A stretch of DNA of 7,271 nucleotides, taken from the NCBI GenBank assembly GCA_002395905.1, contig DGVK01000096.1:2625-9895 (forward strand). The letters are read 5' to 3'. Source of the DNA: Verrucomicrobia bacterium UBA4286 (GTDB lineage: Bacteria; Verrucomicrobiota; Kiritimatiellia; RFP12; UBA1067). The position numbers and the translations under genes are program-made. Position 1 is the stretch's first letter, and every line of letters starts with the position of its first letter. This document shows, one piece after another, positions 5,603 to 7,271 of the stretch. Under the pieces are notes generated by a model. That model saw only the letters and a list, made by a program, of their open reading frames with translations, was not told the origin of the DNA and did not search any database.

Positions 5603-7147
5603 TCACGCCATAAATCCGCTCCTGTCGTCAAGCTGCCTGTAACCGACGGCCTCCATGATGTCCTCCTGGCCGACGGCCTCGGAGCCGCGCAGATCCGCGA
5701 TCGTGCGCGCCACCCGCAGAACTCTGTCGTAAGCGCGGGCCGACAGGTTCAGCTTTTCAAGATTGCGCCTCAGCTCGTCCTCCGCCGCAGAGTCCATCAT
5801 GCATACACGGGCGAGGTCCCTGCTGCGGATGTCGGCGTTTGTAACGACCCCCTGCATGCTGCGGTAGCGCTCGGTCTGGATGCGGCGGGCCTTCACCACT
5901 CTGGACCGTATCGCCGCGCTTGACTCGCAGGCGGTCGCACGCTGCAGCTCCCTGAGAGGGACCGACGACACCCCGACCTGTATGTCGATTCGATCGAGCA
6001 GAGGCCCGGATACACGCCTTTGATACTTGAGTATCTGCGACTGCGTACATCTGCATTCATGCGCCGGATCGTTGAAGTAGCCGCAGGGGCACGGATTCAT
6101 CGCCGCGACCAGCATGAAACGCGACGGGAAGTCATGCGCCGCAGCAGCCCTTGAGACTCCTACATGACCGTCTTCCAGCGGCTGGCGCAGAACCTCCAGC
6201 GCATTGCGAGGGAACTCGGCGAACTCGTCCAGAAAGAGAACGCCCCTGTGGGCGAGAGACACCTCCCCCGGTGCAGGATGTGCGCCGCCGCCGAGAAGCC
6301 CGATTGAACTAACCGTGTGGTGCGGCGCCCGGAAAGGACGGCGAACCACCAGCCCGCCACCGCCTTTCGCGGCGCCTGCGACGGAGTGTATCCGAGACAC
6401 CTCAAGAGCCTCCTCCACCGTAAGCGGCGGAAGTATGCCGGGAACACGCCTGGCGATCATGGTCTTGCCGCTGCCAGGCGAACCGATCATCAGAATATTG
6501 TGACCGCCCGCCACCGCGACCTCCATGGCTCGGACGATCATGTGCTGCCCCTTGACGTCGCTGAAGTCGTCTGCATAAGCTACGTCCCCGCCGACAAGCG
6601 ATGCCACATCGGTGAACGACGGCTTTATCTCCATGGTGCCGTTGAGGTATTCCACCGCCTCGCGAAGCGTCGTGACGGGAATGACGTCTATGCCGCCGAC
6701 TATGCAGGCCTCTTCGACGTTCTCCGCCGGCACGATGACCGCGCGGCGGCCTATGCGCTTCATCTCCATGACGATCGGCAGAACCCCGTTCACGCGCCTC
6801 ACCTTCCCGGAAAGCGCGAGCTCCCCGACCATGCCGAATTCCTCAAGGCGTTCGTTCGACAGCCTGCCTGTAGCCTTTATCAGGCACACCGCAATCGGCA
6901 GATCGTATATCGGGCCTTCCTTGCGCACGTCGGCAGGGGCGAGATTAACCGTCACGTCATACTCCTTCTTGGACTGGAAGCCGGAGTTCTTGAGCGCCGT
7001 CGAAACCCTGTCCTTGGCTTCCTTGACCGCCTGGTCGGGAAGGCCTACAATGGCGAAAGAACTCGTCCCCTCATGAGAGAAGACTTCAATCTCCACCGTT
7101 CTTGCATCGACGCCGCATATGGCGCCCGAATAACATTTTGCCAGCAT
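5603..7147 (-). CDS. comM: ComM/YifB family Mg-chelatase-like AAA+ ATPase
   Basis: ComM (YifB) is a hexameric AAA+ helicase. In naturally competent bacteria it drives branch migration while incoming single-stranded DNA is integrated; many non-competent bacteria also carry it. The 514-residue protein is full length. It has the N-terminal ChlI/Lon-like domain (about 1-175, starting MLAKCYSGAI and including FAIVGLPDQAVKEAKDRV). The AAA+ module has Walker A GSPGSGKT at 222-229, Walker B GVLFLDEF at 302-309 and an arginine in GPLLDRIDI at 381-389. The family's cysteine insertion CPCG and CRC (Cys353, 355, 365, 367) probably binds zinc. A ChlI C-terminal helical domain ends the protein. ATGs at 7195 and 7156 also lie in frame. 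I chose 7147 because AAAGGA (7157-7162) is nine bases upstream and the family N-terminus begins there. It heads the minus-strand operon. Confidence 0.95.
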   Translation of the reverse strand: MLAKCYSGAICGVDARTVEIEVFSHEGTSSFAIVGLPDQAVKEAKDRVSTALKNSGFQSKKEYDVTVNLAPADVRKEGPIYDLPIAVCLIKATGRLSNERLEEFGMVGELALSGKVRRVNGVLPIVMEMKRIGRRAVIVPAENVEEACIVGGIDVIPVTTLREAVEYLNGTMEIKPSFTDVASLVGGDVAYADDFSDVKGQHMIVRAMEVAVAGGHNILMIGSPGSGKTMIARRVPGILPPLTVEEALEVSRIHSVAGAAKGGGGLVVRRPFRAPHHTVSSIGLLGGGAHPAPGEVSLAHRGVLFLDEFAEFPRNALEVLRQPLEDGHVGVSRAAAAHDFPSRFMLVAAMNPCPCGYFNDPAHECRCTQSQILKYQRRVSGPLLDRIDIQVGVSSVPLRELQRATACESSAAIRSRVVKARRIQTERYRSMQGVVTNADIRSRDLARVCMMDSAAEDELRRNLEKLNLSARAYDRVLRVARTIADLRGSEAVGQEDIMEAVGYRQLDDRSGFMA

Positions 7148-7155
7148 GTTGAACA

Positions 7156-7166
7156 TTCCTTTCGTT
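7156..7166 (-). promoter_or_regulatory. Ribosome-binding site deciding the comM start
   Basis: The minus strand reads AACGAAAGGAA, identical over 11 bases to the leader of the Whirly-like gene. AAAGGA is nine bases before the ATG at 7147 but directly abuts the ATG at 7156, so only 7147 has workable spacing. Confidence 0.7.
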
Positions 7167-7197
7167 CTTTTCCGCCCCTTGTTCGAGGCACGCAACC

Positions 7198-7203
7198 ATT
7201 ATG
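7198..7203 (-). promoter_or_regulatory. Candidate -10 box (CATAAT) for the comM operon
   Basis: The minus strand reads CATAAT, one base from consensus, which would start transcription near 7191 and give a leader of about 44 bases to the ATG at 7147. No TTGACA-like -35 lies 17-19 bases upstream. That position is instead occupied by the first 11-base repeat, as expected if an activator replaces the -35 contact. The call rests on a six-base match and position only. Confidence 0.4.
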
Positions 7204-7218
7204 ACATATTTTTCGTGC

Positions 7219-7251
7219 GCGAACGTTACGCGAATGTTACGCGAATGTTAC
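7219..7251. repeat. Three tandem 11-base repeats upstream of comM (possible operator array)
   Basis: Three head-to-tail copies of GCGAAYGTTAC are present: GCGAACGTTAC at 7219-7229, then GCGAATGTTAC at 7230-7240 and again at 7241-7251. Copies two and three are identical, and copy one differs at one base. The 11-base period is about one helical turn, so a protein bound to each copy would face the same side of the DNA. The array covers the -35 position of the candidate comM promoter. A regulatory role is inferred. Confidence 0.75.
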
Positions 7252-7266
7252 GATTTCGTAACATTC
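7243..7266. repeat. Perfect 10-base inverted repeat overlapping the third tandem repeat
   Basis: GAATGTTACG (7243-7252) and CGTAACATTC (7257-7266) are exact reverse complements around the four bases ATTT. The left arm is the distal tandem repeat, so the right arm is a fourth copy of the unit in opposite orientation. The form suits a dimeric regulator's site. It could instead fold as a hairpin at the end of whatever gene lies beyond the window, but its stem is A+T-rich for a terminator. Confidence 0.75.
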
Positions 7267-7271
7267 ATTTT

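Noticed and set aside
5594..5605. TGAC/GTCA half-palindrome at the comM stop as a regulator site
   Set aside because: The arms are only four bases long and partly consist of the stop codon; easily due to chance.
6317..7204. A 295-codon plus-strand open frame opposite comM
   Set aside because: It lies antisense to the comM N-terminal and AAA+ domains and encodes a histidine/arginine-rich composition typical of an antisense shadow.

Overview
The window is a dense stretch of bacterial chromosome, high in G+C (roughly 60% by eye). It holds no rRNA, tRNA, insertion sequence or CRISPR array that I can see. The gene set includes housekeeping genes (clpX, panD, comM/yifB, yraN), a sugar ABC permease with a very large first periplasmic loop, a DUF2851 protein and a Whirly-like single-strand DNA-binding candidate. 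The permease implies a cell with a real cytoplasmic membrane transport repertoire. The loop-enlarged permease plus the Whirly-like gene make me suspect the PVC group (Verrucomicrobiota/Kiritimatiellota/Lentisphaerota), but this is recall-based inference and no phylogenetic marker in the window settles it.

Left half, plus strand (1-3349). The window opens inside clpX. Its stop codon overlaps the panD start (ATGA), and a MalG-type permease follows after 16 bases; these three read as one transcription unit. Next comes a HAD-fold phosphatase-like gene. It appears to have its own promoter, a perfect extended -10 (TGGTATAAT) just in front of its ATG, so its mRNA would be nearly or fully leaderless.

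Right half, minus strand (7203 down to 3271). Four genes run in the opposite direction: comM/yifB, a Whirly-like protein, yraN and a DUF2851 protein. After a 48-base gap the last three are packed tightly (17-base overlap, then 3-base gap), which suggests one operon. Each has a recognisable Shine-Dalgarno sequence, and these decide the starts of comM, the Whirly-like gene and yraN. The operon ends by running 79 bases into the convergent HAD gene, with no room for a terminator between them. Upstream of comM lie three 11-base direct repeats merging into a perfect 10-base inverted repeat, beside a plausible -10 box. This looks like an operator or activator array.

Functional reading. The minus-strand cluster combines a branch-migration AAA+ helicase of natural transformation (ComM), a candidate single-strand DNA-binding protein, a PD-(D/E)XK nuclease-like protein (YraN), and a DUF2851 protein with a possible degenerate nuclease core and a four-cysteine cluster. 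It is therefore a credible DNA-processing or recombination module. The plus-strand genes cover proteolysis (ClpX), beta-alanine/pantothenate synthesis (PanD) and carbohydrate uptake, with no obvious shared pathway.
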